Shown in pieces: positions 11,274 to 23,825 of a stretch of DNA of 62,084 bases (position 1 is the first letter of the stretch; each line of letters opens with the position of its first letter). This DNA is from Entrophospora sp. SA101 (lineage: Eukaryota; Glomeromycota; Glomeromycetes; Entrophosporales; Entrophosporaceae). The notes beneath the pieces are model-generated. The model worked only from the letters and a program-made list of their open reading frames with translations. It did no database searches and had not been told where the DNA came from. The stretch spans positions 10,111-72,194 of the forward strand of contig CAUDNR010000058.1 of the NCBI GenBank assembly GCA_958430865.1, given 5' to 3'. The translations under genes and the position numbers were made by a program.

Positions 11274-11504
11274 TCAAAATCTTAATGATGAATCTGACTC
11301 ATTAGGGCACTGACATATATTAGCTAATATTGTTTCAATAGAAGTGCTTACCCCACCACAAGGTAAGACATTTTGATCACGTGTATAAAAGTCATTTGCC
11401 TTTTTAAGTATCAACAAAATGCAAGCAAAAAAAAGAACCATCACATACCAGAAAAAGAAATTCTTCAAGCACTCTGGTTTTTTTTCAATTATATTAGGAA
11501 CCAC
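11274..11504 (-). CDS. Unrecognised ORF with PCGGVSTSIET motif
   Basis: The minus frame contains NVLPCGGVSTSIETILANI and ends CPNESDSSLRF. The second half looks coding; the first (WYVMVLFFACILLIL) resembles an AT-rich intron or a membrane segment. I cannot name the family. It may be a broken exon of a repeated gene. Confidence 0.25.
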   Translation of the reverse strand: MVPNIIEKKPECLKNFFFWYVMVLFFACILLILKKANDFYTRDQNVLPCGGVSTSIETILANICQCPNESDSSLRF

Positions 11505-11525
11505 CTACATCTGAATTCTTAGTAA

Positions 11526-11790
11526 AGAAGAAACGAAGCACTATTTTTTCTTTGGACAGGAAATTTCGGTATACAGAAGATCGTTTATTTTTTGGGCAAG
11601 TGAAATTAACCGTGTGAATTTATTTACTGGGTCACAATTTATTAAGAAGGCAAGACTTTCTTGAGAAAGATTTTTGTTATCTTTGTTTTTATTGAATTTT
11701 TTAGTTTTTTGTGAACGAAATGAAAAATACACACGATCTACATGCGCATATTCTATAATCAAAAAAAAAAAATTGTAATAGCTATGAGGG
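11526..11790. repeat. Paralogous 3' flank of the Zn2Cys6 genes, copy 2
   Basis: Partner of 7797-8060, lying just downstream of the repeat-exon Zn2Cys6 gene. It contains the second rearrangement breakpoint (CACAATTT at 11633-11640). Confidence 0.7.
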
Positions 11791-11854
11791 AAATAAATAC
11801 TAAAAATTTTCATAATAATAATAATAATTTTTAACGAATGTAAAGATTTATTTT

Positions 11855-13760
11855 CTAATCATTTTCAAGTTTTATTAATATATCATATTCTTCAGATGTT
11901 AGAGGAACACCACCAAGTCTACGTCCATAATCAAATCTCAAATCCATCATATGTTGAGTGTTATTATCTACATAAAGTTGTACAGAAATAATATTATTTC
12001 AAAAAAAGATGTTGATATATATATATATATATTCATTATAGTATCTACCTTGATCGAAGACGACATTTTCCGATGGTGTGGACAAAGGATTGCCTGGAAA
12101 CATATTATCACACCCAAATAACAATCTATTTCCATCGATCATATTATCTTCATTATTATTATTATTATTATTGCCATTGTTATCATTATTATCTATATAA
12201 AATTGTATAATTTAAAATCAATCAAAAAATAACATTATCTACCTTGATTGAAGTCAACATATTCTGGTAGTATGGTGGACAAAGGATTATCTGGAAACAT
12301 AAGATCATATCCATGTAAAAATCCAGTTCCATTAGTAATGTTATTCTCTTCGTTGTTATTATTATTATAATTGCCATTGTTATTATGATAATTTTTTTGA
12401 TCTTGAAACATAAAAATATTGTATTATCATAAAATATATATATTTTATTTTTTTAATGTTTATTAAAATAAAAATAATAAATAATAAAAATAATAAAAAT
12501 AAATAATAAAAGATAAAAAATAATATTATCTACCTTGATTGAGGTCGACATATTCCGATTGTATGGGCAAAGGATTATCTGAAAACATACTAATACCATC
12601 ATATCCAGATAAAAATCTATCTCCATCGGTCATGTTATTCTCTTCATTGTTATTATTATTATTGTCATTGTTATTATTATCATCTATATAAAAATTGTAT
12701 AATTTAAAAATAATATTATCTACCTTGATTGAAGTTGGCATCTCCTGATGGTATGGTGGACAAAGGATTATCTGGAAACATATAACCATACCCAGCTCCA
12801 TTGATAATGTTATTCTCTTCGTTGTTATTATTATCTGTCATTGTCATTGTTAATATTATTATCTACATAAAATTTTATAATTAAAAAATAATATTATCTA
12901 CCTTGATTGAAGTCGGCACCTTCTGATGATATGGTGGACAAAGGATTATCTGGAAATGTATAACCAGATAAAAATCCAGCATCATCGATAATGTTATTCT
13001 CTTCGTTGTTATTATTATCTGTCGTTGTCATTGTTATTATTATCATCTACATAAAATTTTATAATTAAAAATAATATTATCTACCTCGATTGAAGTCGGT
13101 ATTTTCTGATGATATGGCGGGCAAAGGATTATCTGGAAATATATAACCAGATAAAAATCCAGCTTCATCGATCATGTTATTTCTTTGTTGTTATTATTAT
13201 CACATATATAAAATTGTATGATTTAAAAATAATAATATCTACCTTGATTGAAGTTGGCATCTCCTGATGATATGGCGGACAAAGGATTATCTGGAAACAT
13301 ATAACCACACCCAGCTCCATTGATCATGTTATTCTCTTCGTTGGTATTATTATCTGTCATTGTCATTGTTATTATTATCATCTACATAAAATTTTATAAT
13401 TAAAAAAAATAATATTGTCTACCTTGATTGAAGTCGGCATCTTCTGATGGTATGGTGGACAAAGGATTACCTGGAAGCATATTATCATACCCAGCTTCAT
13501 CGATCATGTTATTCTCTTTGTTGTTATTATTATCTGTCATTGTCATTGTTATTATTATCATCTACATAAAATTGTATAATTAAAAAATAAAAAATAATAT
13601 CACCTGTCTTTTTTTTTGGCCCTCTTTGCTCTGGATTCCAACTTTTATCGCAGTTCCTACCACGTTCTAAGCATCTTTGGCAGGGAATTCCTTCGCTGCA
13701 CTTCTTCCGCTCATTTTTACATTCCGAACAGGCTTTAGTTACATAGTGACCTCTTTTCAT
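11855..13760 (-). CDS. Zn2Cys6 protein with tandemly repeated phase-1 micro-exons
   Basis: Exon 1 (13760-13604) encodes a perfect zinc cluster, C-x2-C-x6-C-x5-C-x2-C-x6-C (ACSECKNERKKCSEG onward), then basic QRGPKKK. Downstream come eight copies of a unit: a roughly 40-nt intron (GTAGATAATATTATTTTT...ATGTAG) and an exon of 111-159 nt. Proposed exons: A 13533-13423, B 13353-13243, D 13018-12902, E 12834-12724, F 12683-12534, G 12401-12243, H 12192-12049, then terminal 11967-11855 ending KLEND. Unit C (about 13242-13085) is decayed. All joins are phase 1; skipping C gives about 390 residues. Each module is Asn-rich (NNNNEENNM) and ends in variants of FPDNPLSTIPSEDADFNQ, resembling acidic activation segments (inference). 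A, B, D and E need an acceptor 28 nt inside the first AG to avoid a stop. DNA targets unknown. Confidence 0.75.
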
Positions 13761-13764
13761 CACT

Positions 13765-15515
13765 GGTAAAAAAATAAATTCAACGATGGTTAAAATGATT
13801 GTTTATTTACTAAAATTTTGATTTTTCTACCCGTGTTTGTATTTGTGTATGTATTTCCAAGAAAAAAATAGGAACGAAACGGTAATAAAAAAATTTTTTC
13901 CTTGTAAATATTTTTAAAAAGAAAGTTCCTCTAGAAACCTGCTATTTATACATTTCTTTATCTATATCGGTAAAACTGTCAATATAGCGGTATTTTTTTC
14001 AATTGGTATTCTATTAATATGTCAACATAAACGTTTTTTTTTGTTCGGAATTTACTTTAATTGTCCAAATTAATATGTATATTATTGAATTGTTTGTTCA
14101 AAATAAAAAGATCAGATGAATGAATTATTTTTGCGACAAATATTCCTATAAGCCGCAGCTGCATGGATAATGCCAATCAGTAATGTGACGTGTCATTGTT
14201 GCGATTCTATTCGTTAGTTCAAAATTCCGATAATGATCATTGTTGGATGGTTGGGGCCGACAAAGTTCACCTAATTTAAGGTAAGGTTAGGTTACACAAC
14301 ACATATTAATATGGCAAAAAATCACAAGACCGCGATTTTAAGGTTAAAAACTCCTTGTATATATCTATAGTATGTAAAGCTATATATTGAACTACGTAGT
14401 TTTATCACAATTTTGTTAATAAAGTTATGTTATTGTTAATTAAGGAAAACTAAATGAACAGTCTTCAGTTAACCTTAATAACTATTGATTTATAAAAAAA
14501 CACTAGAGTTTTATAAGAAGACAAAGCTGTACTAATAATATTTCATTTTTATATTATTATACATATATTCACACTGTTCAAAGTCTCTTGATTTTCTCTT
14601 AGAAGTTTTCTTTTGTCCGTTTCACATTTTCTCATAAATGTGGGACCTTTTACTGTGAGGTAGAATTTAAAACCTTTGCTGTAAGTTGGGAAATTTCTGT
14701 GCTGTTCAGTACTGAAATAGTGAGCGATTTTAAATTAAAATCTATATATAAATAGAAATAAGAACACATTGGTGTGAATCATCATTACCAACTACAAACA
14801 CTTTACACGAGCAAACAATTCAGTAAGAACGTTTTTTGGAATGATGATCTATTTATGTTCAAGCAGTTTTCCATTATCTATAATTATCTACAAGTATATT
14901 TCATATATTTTCAAGATATGTAACATATGGGGGGATTTCTAACAAAAACCAGGTACAAGACCTCCAGACCAAAATTGAATTTTCCACAAAGATTATAACT
15001 GGCGGAAATTTTAGATATTCACTTTATATATCAAAAACATGTGTAACATATATTGCTTATATTCAGTTTTTTTCCTAGATTATCTATTATTGCAATAATA
15101 ATGTTAAATAGAGAGAGATATTAAAGGTGTTATTGGGATTCATTCAAGAGGACAGGATAGGTAAATTCAAATGTTAATTTTTTTTAATTCATGATAGTAA
15201 AGTTAGATTAGTAATAATTAATTTATGGTTGGAGATCGAGAATTCTCACTCATTTTTTGGTTCCGATTCATCTATTCAACCGCCTAAGCTCAAGATCCTG
15301 TAAAAGCCTGGTCATATCAAACATTTATATGGCTTGTGTGATTTGTAAAACATAAAAATAAGGTATTACTTGGATCATAGAAAAAGTAATAGATTAATAA
15401 AAATATCATTAAACTTGGACAACTACTTCACAGTACGGTTGATTTTGCTAAAGGGTATAGATGTAATTATAAATTATTTGTTTCAAATGATTGACACATT
15501 TTCCATATCTAATAA
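13765..15515. other. 5' flank and non-coding interval
   Basis: 13765-13870 holds the 5'-UTR intron of the zinc-cluster gene (acceptor TTTTTTACCAG just before the ATG). The rest shows no gene. Near 14930 an ACATATGGGGGG...AAAACCAGGT stretch resembles one at 24625-24650 and may be an end of a related element. Confidence 0.4.
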
Positions 15516-15519
15516 AGTT

Positions 15520-16409
15520 TGACGTCACGAACTCTATCCTCAAGCGCCTAAGGGTTCAGCCTTAAGGGTAAACCTCAAGTAAAACAAATTCCATTTTGGT
15601 ATCAAATGTTTTTGTGTAGCTTGAGAATGTCCTCAAGCGCATGGGTTTTATCCTCAAGTGACAATTTTATGTAATAAAATTAATGATCAAGTTAAACTTG
15701 CAAATGTAATTTAACTATGTTTTTGATTTTATAATATCAATAAAATTGTCTTATTTGCAAATTACAATGAAATCAAAATTCCCGAGAAGATTTTGAAAAC
15801 TTTATTCAAAATATACTAATATGATTAAACCTTCATCATAGCCACATAATCAATATAGGTTTTTATTTTCATTATTTAATGATAAATTTTGTCACCTGTA
15901 CTCAAAAAAACAGCATTTTTGATTATTAGTGGAGTTAATTGATAAATGTATTAAAATGAAAAACTTTAGATTTTAATAATTTTATATATAGTGGATATGA
16001 GAAAAAGATTTAAAAAACTTATATATAAAAGTTTAAACATACAGTATATGCAGCAGGAAAAGAAATTTATTAAGAAAAATATTTTATGTAAACAAATAGA
16101 CAAGACAAGTGTTTCCGTAGACAAATGGGTCGATTATAGTCGAACATTTAATAAATAAGGGAAAGTTTATATAAACAAATTTCTATAACAGTCATTGAAT
16201 AATTTATAGAAGGAAAATTTTTATTACGTTATTAGAAACAAAGAATTTTGTTATGTGAGCGTTATCTTATTCTGGTAAATATTGACCCAAAAAATGAAAT
16301 TGCTTGTGGATGATCCCCGGGTCACTTGAGGTTCGCCCTTTATGCTGAACCTTAAGCGCTTTGGGTTTCAGCCTTAAACTCAAAAAACATCATGTTGATT
16401 ATGACGTCA
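15520..16409. mobile_element. Non-autonomous element with inverted ends and TGACGTCA termini
   Basis: Left end: TGACGTCA at 15520, then AGCGCCTAAGGGTTCAGCC and AACCTCAAGT. Right end read inward: TGACGTCA at 16409, then AGCGCTTAAGGTTCAGC and AACCTCAAGTGA. Ends are similar over roughly 70-90 bp with gaps. A further CTCAAGCGCATGGG copy lies inside, near 15640. The interior has no credible ORF. TGACGTCA is a palindrome identical to a CRE/bZIP core site, so it may be an end motif or a target duplication. Confidence 0.55.
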
Positions 16410-16743
16410 CAAAGTGGAATCATAATTACGGGATCTTAATTAACATTAACATTAATATACAAAGTTTATTATCGTGAAACCCGTCAATGATTTTGATGAT
16501 GTCATAGCCTGGGAAATATGGAAAATAACGGTAAGTTACTAAATATTACAGGTGGGTTGCACAATAAAATTATTACAATTTTTACGTATAATCCTACCCC
16601 AGTTAATTTAAAGTTAGCCGTGCAACCTTTAATTAAAATAATCTCAAATTTTATTGATTAACGTTAATTAACATTAAATAATGTTATATTTTAAAAAAAT
16701 CTTAAATCTAAAACATATTCTATATCAATTTCACCATTAGCTC

Positions 16744-17690
16744 TCATGATTCTTGATTGTCAATATTAATATACTTTTCAATTATTTCTTCCTCATCCAC
16801 TATATTATTTTCTCTTGGCTCTTCCACCGCTACCTCTTCTTCTTCCACTTTCTTCCATTTTTTCCTTTCTTCAATCCAATTATTTTAATCTTTGATATTA
16901 TTGGCTTCTTTAATTGAATCTAATTCTCTAATATATTTATTAACTGTTTCTATAAACAAATTATCCTCCATATTTTCTTCAGAATAATTAAATTTTTCTA
17001 TTCCACCAGCAACGTAATATGAATGTAACTTGGCCATCTCTTGAGCTTTCCGAAGCTAAAAAAAATAATTTGAATGTTTTAATACAAGAAGATATTAATA
17101 AAAATCTTTATATAACAAAAAAATTTTCACTATCCATACCTCATATATTCAGATTAAAAATCTACCAAGTCCTAGCACAGAGAAAACCTTTTCACAATTT
17201 ACATTATGAGGCAAAATATTAAGGATTTTTCAAAGCCAACATTCGTACATGATTATAATCTTGTTTGTAACTATTCCACCAAAGTTTTGGAGCGTCTATA
17301 TCATCAAGATATTCATATGCTTCGTAAGCACGGAGTTGTGTAATGAGCAAATCAACTGTTGCAATAGTTTTCTTATAGGAACCATTCATAAGCTGCTGGT
17401 TGACAAATTTTTCTTAAAGTTTCATTCTTTGTTCAATGCTTAGGATGAAAGAAATATGCAAGAAGATAAAGTTCAAAGTCAAATTGTCTCCACACCTATT
17501 AAATAATCAAATGCTTTAGTTCTAAATTGATGATTTATATCCTCAGATAAATCCTTGATTTCAATATTAGTTTGATTAATTGTATAAAACAATCTACAAG
17601 TGTGGTTGTAATTACATGTTTTATTGGCATTAACACCTTTGATAAATCTTCAACCTGCTACCAAAAAGCATGATTCCTTAAAATAGATTC
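16744..17690 (-). pseudogene. hAT-family transposase pseudogene (C-terminal part)
   Basis: In several shifted frames the minus strand gives FELYLLAYFFHPK, QQLMNGSYKKTIATVDLLI, APKLWWNSYKQDYNHV and NILPHNVNCEKVFSVLG. This matches the hAT C-terminal dimerisation block (WW...LA...CER-VFS). Further on come AQEMAKLHSYYVAGG and an acidic tail ending in NIDNQES. Frameshifts and stops interrupt it, so it cannot encode an active enzyme. An identical mirror copy is at 53842-54788 and a tail fragment at 9070-9235. Confidence 0.75.
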
Positions 17691-18295
17691 AAATTATCAG
17701 TTAAACCATCTGGATCATTATTGAGAATTTAAAAGTATATATACAAGTAATAAGTGTACTAAAATTAATGCACTGTATTTATATAAAGATAAAATAAATA
17801 TGTACTGCCATTTTTTAAACAAAGAAATAGCTTCCTTAACCCTAGGTATAATAAAAATACATGTGTTTTATAATTTTGAAAGTTATATATATATATATAT
17901 ATGACTGTTTTTTCAGAATTTCTTCTTTTAGGATTACACGCACACAAATCTAGAACATTGATTATGGCATTATGACCTATTACAGCTATCACTCAAATGC
18001 CGTAATATTAAGACAAATCAATTTGGGCTGCATTATAGTAATGATCAATGGATCTCTAGAAAAAATCAAAACAAATTGTAGATCTTTTAATTGAAATAAA
18101 ATAATTGGCGAAAGTTTTATTATTAAATGGTCATACAACTTCCAAAATTATGTATTATGTATATTTTAACTGCTTTACAAACCTACCAAAAAACAATCAA
18201 TAACTTCAAATTATAATCATAAAGTTGTCATACAAAATTCGATAACTTTTTTCATAACTTTTAAATATACTGAAGAGTCGTTTGAGTTTATTGAT

Positions 18296-19236
18296 CCATC
18301 ACTCATTCATAAAGCTCTGAACAGTTCTGTTTAAATCAAAAAATTCAGTTTGGTTTCGTTTAGTTTGGTCCAGTTCAGTTTTTAAAAAAGCCAAACTGAG
18401 GATTTTTGGTTCAGTTCAGCTTTGGTTTATCTTGTGAACTGAACAGATAATAAATTGAAAAATTTCAGCTTATCCGAAATATCAATGTGCTAAATTGTTG
18501 AAGATTTGGAAACGTAAATAATAAAATTTTTCGATTTATATTTATTCTTTCTTTAAAATTTTTTTCTTATAGTTGTAACTTATTTACTTTTTTAAAAAAA
18601 ACTTTTTTAATAATAATCTTTACTTTAATATTTATAAACAGGACACATAATAAGAAAATTATGCCAATTATATTTTAATAACATGTGACGCAAAAAATTT
18701 AAAATCCGTTATAGAGTGAACTTAACTATAATTCACTTGACTGTACTTGAATCTTTTGTCTGGGTGTAAAAACACCAAATCGCGTCATGCTTGAGCATGG
18801 TTATAGCAATGTTAGTTATTGCACTGATCTTTGTGCTTTTAATTTTGAAGTATATAGCAATAAACTTTTAAAAGCTCTATTATTCCTAATTTAAAACACG
18901 AATTGGAATGTCAAATGTTAATACTTGAGAGTTTTTTATTTGTTGTATTTTTTTTACAAAGTGTAAAAATCAACAAAATCATGTCGTGCTCAAGCTGTAC
19001 CGGTTACTCGGGCTTTAAACACATAATGGTCAGTCAATTTTGGTATGGGAAATGAGTTTTTTGCACTTATTTTTGCGACTTTTAATCTAAATGATTTTTT
19101 TATCTTATAAAATTCGATTCGGTTTCAGTTTGCGTTTAATAAAGTTCAGTTTGGTTTGATTATAAACCAAAATTTTGCTGTTTGCACTCTAAACCACGCC
19201 GAACCAAATCGTTCGGAGCTTTACTCATTCATCAGG
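18296..19236. mobile_element. Inverted-repeat element with GTTCAGTTTGGTT repeats
   Basis: The outer ends share AGCTCTGAAC / GTTCGGAGCT in opposite orientation next to ACTCATTCAT motifs. Inside each end are several copies of GTTCAGTTTGGTT and its complement (18340-18450 and 19105-19200). The centre carries no credible gene. It looks like a MITE-like element of about 0.94 kb; class unknown. Confidence 0.45.
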
Positions 19237-19239
19237 AAT

Positions 19240-20680
19240 ATGGCTATTAAAATTATAACATTAATAAATAATTACATATTAACAATTTATAAAATGATTT
19301 TCTCTCTACCTATTGCATGTAACAGGTTACTCTATATAAATTCTGTGCCAAATTTTATATAGTGAAATAAATAAACATGATTGAAACTATTAAAAGAGTT
19401 AAATAAAAGTCACCAAGTTGATTCTTAAAAATAATGAATAATTAATGATGAGATCATTTTAAATTTTGTAAAATTATACTTTGAATTAAAGCAATACTTA
19501 ACAATGAGATTCCATCGTTTTCCTGGATGTCTATTTGCAAGATCTTAATACAACACAGACATGGCAGAGTACTAGCTAGCGAGTGGTCTAGTGTTTGCCA
19601 TTAATAACTTGTAGATTGTAATTATAGAATCAAACAAAAAATAAATAAATAAACAGGATTTGGACCAATAGTTCACCTATATGTAAGAAAAAAAGTAGCG
19701 GGTTCTTAATTTATATATTCAAAAGAATTTATTTTAATATCACGTAAACTCATATATGAATTGATCGATGAATTTTTCCAGAATCCAAATTTGGTATATT
19801 CCCTGACTGTAATTGTTGATGACAATAAATAATAGGTTATGAGGATCAAACTGAATAGGATGTTTAGTTTTGGTTATTTTCAAGTTGAAACTTGTTATTA
19901 TTTTCTTTTATTCAAGAAAGGGAAAAGTTAGATGGCATTCAAGTTGTTTGTATACATGTTTATAATTAGAGGACCAATTTAGCGACCAAGTCTACTTTAT
20001 CGACTTTGAAGATGTTGTCTACCAAGTCTATTATTGTGTCTCATTGACTTGATACAAATTAAACAACACATGTCGAAATACAATGTAACAAAATATCAAT
20101 CAATCAATAAATAGGATAATGTCAATAAGAGTGATTAATCCAAAGATAGGTAGGTGTGTTGCGAAATTCAATAAAGAGACTTGTACTAAAGGTGATATGG
20201 CGCCATTTTAATAATGGCTTGAATTTAGAATTATATTTGATTTTTTCTATTCCATTTCGAATTTAGCTTTGATTTCGATTTTTGATTTTAGTCGAAATAA
20301 CCCTTTAAATTAATTCTATCCGAACACAAACACAAGTCAAATATCTCTTCTGCCAATAATTCAACAAGTGATTTAATGACATGTGAGTTGAATAGCCACA
20401 ATTTTTATGTAGTAAATAATAACATTAAATAATAACCAGTTTTTAAACGGTGATCTTGGAATCAGTATTAGGGTCGATTTTTAACTAATCTTGGAACCTG
20501 TTCCAAAAGACTGGTCTTTGGAACTGAATCAGTAAAAACATGGTAATCTGTCCATTGGATATCACCGAGATAAATTAAAAACAGTAATCAGGTTTATTGT
20601 GAGATATTGATAAAGGATTTGGAATGAATATGTTACACTAAAAAAATTAGCTCAATTCTTTTATTATTATATCACAAGTT
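19240..20680. other. Non-coding interval
   Basis: No gene seen. Short direct repeats (ACCAAGTCTA at 20000-20030) and a small palindrome (TTGGAACCTGTTCCAA near 20491) are the only structures noted. Confidence 0.4.
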
Positions 20681-20683
20681 GAA

Positions 20684-20762
20684 GATGTCGTCTCCTTCCC
20701 AGCCTAAAGAATTCGCCCCGCCAACTTATACTCTATCCTTATATAAAAAATATTTTTCATAG
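20684..20762 (+). CDS. Isolated short ORF, possible orphan first exon
   Basis: An island of mixed codons in very AT-rich DNA reads MSSPSQPKEFAPPTYTLSLY and stops at TAG about 26 codons in. It could be a captured or abandoned first exon. No continuation was found, and the mirror copy at 50770-50848 is identical. Confidence 0.2.
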
Positions 20763-21183
20763 GTTTAATATTTTTACCGTGGTTATGATTGATCAACATT
20801 ATTTATATGTGGCCAAACACAAAACGTCAAGATATAGGCAGAGAAATTAGAAAATTATGAGACTTTTTTATTAAATTTTTCAATCAATCATTCATCATTT
20901 ATTGGCACTTATTTATCGTTTATATTTATAATTTTTTCAAATTTTACATTTTCCGCAATTGGTATAATATTTTGGCTTATAGTATCAATGACTTGGTTTA
21001 TCATATTTGTTAATAAAAGAATTTCTTGGGGTGAATTTTCAGACAATATAATAGTTGTAAGACTTAAAGGTATCTAAATAGTTGGCTAGTTATATTTCCG
21101 CGTATAATATATTTATTTTATAATTTTAATATTTTGTTACTTTTTGTAAAATTAAAAAAATGCAATGCAATTAATTTAATTAA

Positions 21184-23403
21184 TTAATTTCTTAATTTCT
21201 TGTTACTTCGAGGTGACTTAGATCCATTTGTCTAAAAAACAATTATATATCATATATTATATACTATCATCCGAGTAAATCCAATCAATCATCAATCAAT
21301 CAATCAATTCAATACTTACCAGTGAATTGTTGAAGTTAGAGCTATCGATGATACTCGATTTTGCTTTTTGCAAGGTTGCTTGTTTTGTCTTCAATTCATT
21401 TTCTTGTTTTTCAAGATTTTTTTTTAAATCCAACAAGTTTTGAATAGCTTTTTGTAATTCTGTCCATTTACCACAAACACTTTCAGTTGGTACAGTGGGA
21501 AGATATCCTAGTCCACATTCCTGGAAAGTCTTTTGTACTTTTGTTAATAAGTTTTGTTTTGGAACTGGTATTTTTTGACTTCTAACTGATGCTCCTATTG
21601 GGAATTTTTCACACCGTGTATGTATAGGTATTATGGCTTCAACTTTTGAATGAGCTAAAAATTAAGAGGAAGTAACAATTAGAGAAATAACAAAAGATTA
21701 TTAGAAAATTAGAAAAGTAAATCTTTATTTACGTTCTGATACAGTGGTGGTTGAAGTTGATGTACGATAATGTTGGTTTTGTTGTTGTCTTTTAAATGAA
21801 TCCCCGGCAGATAGATTGAAAGCTCTTGATGATCCATTAAATTCAACAATAGGTGTTAATGGACCATTATGAAATGATTTCTTTCTTTTTTGCTATATAA
21901 ATTATTTTATTATAATATTATTTAACTATTAATGATAATAAATTTTCATTTTTTAATTTGTTATTATTATTATTATTATTATTTTACCGGATTTTGAATG
22001 ATTTCTCGAAGGCTTAATAATTTCGCCAAACTTTCACTCTCTTTTCTAATTTTCTTTTCAATTTGTTCAATATGCCCATATTCCTTTAACAATGACTCTT
22101 CTTCCTATAAATATATCACAATTATATGATGGTTATTCTACAAATACAAATGTAAATATAAACGATAAACATATAATAAATATCCATACCGCTATTTGTT
22201 TCGAAGAACGGTTATACAAATGACGTAAATTTTTTTTTCTTTTTTCTTCCTTTACTTTATCATAAGTATTCAATGCAATAATTGCACCTTTGTCTTGTTG
22301 ATTGTTACCAGGTTGCGTTGGTCTTATTTGTAAAATCTTTTTACACACCGAGTAGTATCTTTCTTTTAAATCCTTTTTATATATTAAAAAGTGAAAAGAA
22401 AGGTGTGCGAGAATTAGTTTTTAAGATTTCTTGGTCTATTAGTATCACCATCATCATCTTTTAAATCACATATTAATAATATAAATTAATTTTATAAATT
22501 TTTACTTCAATAGTTCTAATCTTATTTGGAAAATCATATCTATCATGTATAATAATAAACCTAAGATCATATTTTCTACACATATCAAACAGATAATCAG
22601 TTTCTTCCTTGGACCAATCTCGATCTAGAATAAATAGATTATATATATATATGTAGATATATATGTGAAGATAAAATGCTGATATATAATGTGAATCTAT
22701 ATTTATACCTATTAGATATTTATTATATTCATCATCCTCATAACTCTCAATTTCGACAGAACAATTAAATCTAAAAAATGGATATATTTCTAGAAGAAAA
22801 GCTTGGCCTTAGATATAGTTTACAGCTTTAAATTAATTAATCAATAGATAAATAAATTACCCTGATCTTCGATATTCGAGACTTTTGTCCAATGTTTTAA
22901 CCTTAATCCATCATTCCTTGAATTATTAATAAATTCTTTACATTCCCTTTAGTGGATTTTAAATATTAATAAATAAATTTTTATTAAATAAATAAATTGT
23001 TATGTTTAATCAATAAATCAATCAATCAATCAATCAATGAACTGATCAAATATAGATTTATCACCATTGAACACCTTGATCCATCAATTTTGATCTAGTT
23101 TTTAGAGCAGGTCTCACAATTGCTACGGGAGATGGTCCACCAATTAATTGAAACAATTTTTCAGTTAAAACATCTAAAATCACACACACATATATATATA
23201 ACAGTGTAAGTACAATGAATGTCATTATGTCAAATATAAATAAACAAGTCATTAAAAAGTTCTTGTAATAAATACTGTCTGCAAACCATTAAATTACCTG
23301 ATTCATTGTTTACATTTTCAGGTTTAGAATAATTATTGTTTAATGAATCATTTTCTACTGTTTTCGAAAGTTCTTGAATATCTTTATTGTCAAAATAAGT
23401 CAT
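21184..23403 (-). CDS. SWC4: SWC4/DMAP1-type SANT protein (SWR1/NuA4 subunit), left copy
   Basis: Nuclear chromatin factor; in yeast Swc4 is shared by the SWR1 H2A.Z-exchange and NuA4 acetyltransferase complexes. Ten exons are inferred from the identical right copy (48129-50348), all in frame. The N-terminus has LTEKLFQLIGGPSP and PALKTRSK; then comes YPFFRFN; then the SANT/Myb-like region DRDWSKEETDYLFDMCRKYD, LRFIIIHDRYDFP and DLKERYYSVCKKIL. Middle and C-terminal parts have basic, coiled-coil-like stretches (EEESLLKEYGHIEQIEKKIR) and a DMAP1-like block (PVPKQNLLTKVQKTFQECGL). It ends in SPRSNKKLRN. In this copy 423 bp separate the ATG from the stop of the upstream same-strand gene, leaving room for a promoter. 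Confidence 0.88.
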
Positions 23404-23825
23404 ATTTATTTATTTTCTTTTAGATCATCAAAGAGAACATGTAATTAATTGAAATTGAAAAAGTTGAAAAAATTTTTTTATTAATTAAAATTAATTAAAC
23501 ATAATAAAATATATAAAATCATTTATTGACATTGTAAAATAATTAGAAATTTCCAGTTAAAACCATTCTGTCAATATATCACGAAATTTAACAAACCTTC
23601 TTTATCATACAAGAAAGAATATGAAAGGAAAGTTAAGTTACACACTAAACCATCGCGTTCTATGCGTAGATCGACCCAAATTTTAAACGTTGCACAACAA
23701 TATAATAATTGAAACACCTTTATCATGACCAAGAATTAATAATGGAGTTGTTTTATTAGAATATATAAAATTTGCAAAATTCATGATATTGATATTATTT
23801 CATAGTTTAAAATAACCTTTAATCA

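Noticed and set aside
11541..11813. ORF of 90 codons reading KNKDNKNLSQESLAF
   Set aside because: It lies in the 3' flank shared by the zinc-cluster paralogues, where the other copy has no matching frame, so it is more likely 3' UTR than a gene.
22282..22464. Plus-strand ORF across SWC4
   Set aside because: Antisense to a SWC4 exon and intron; its mirror at 49068-49250 is the same artefact.
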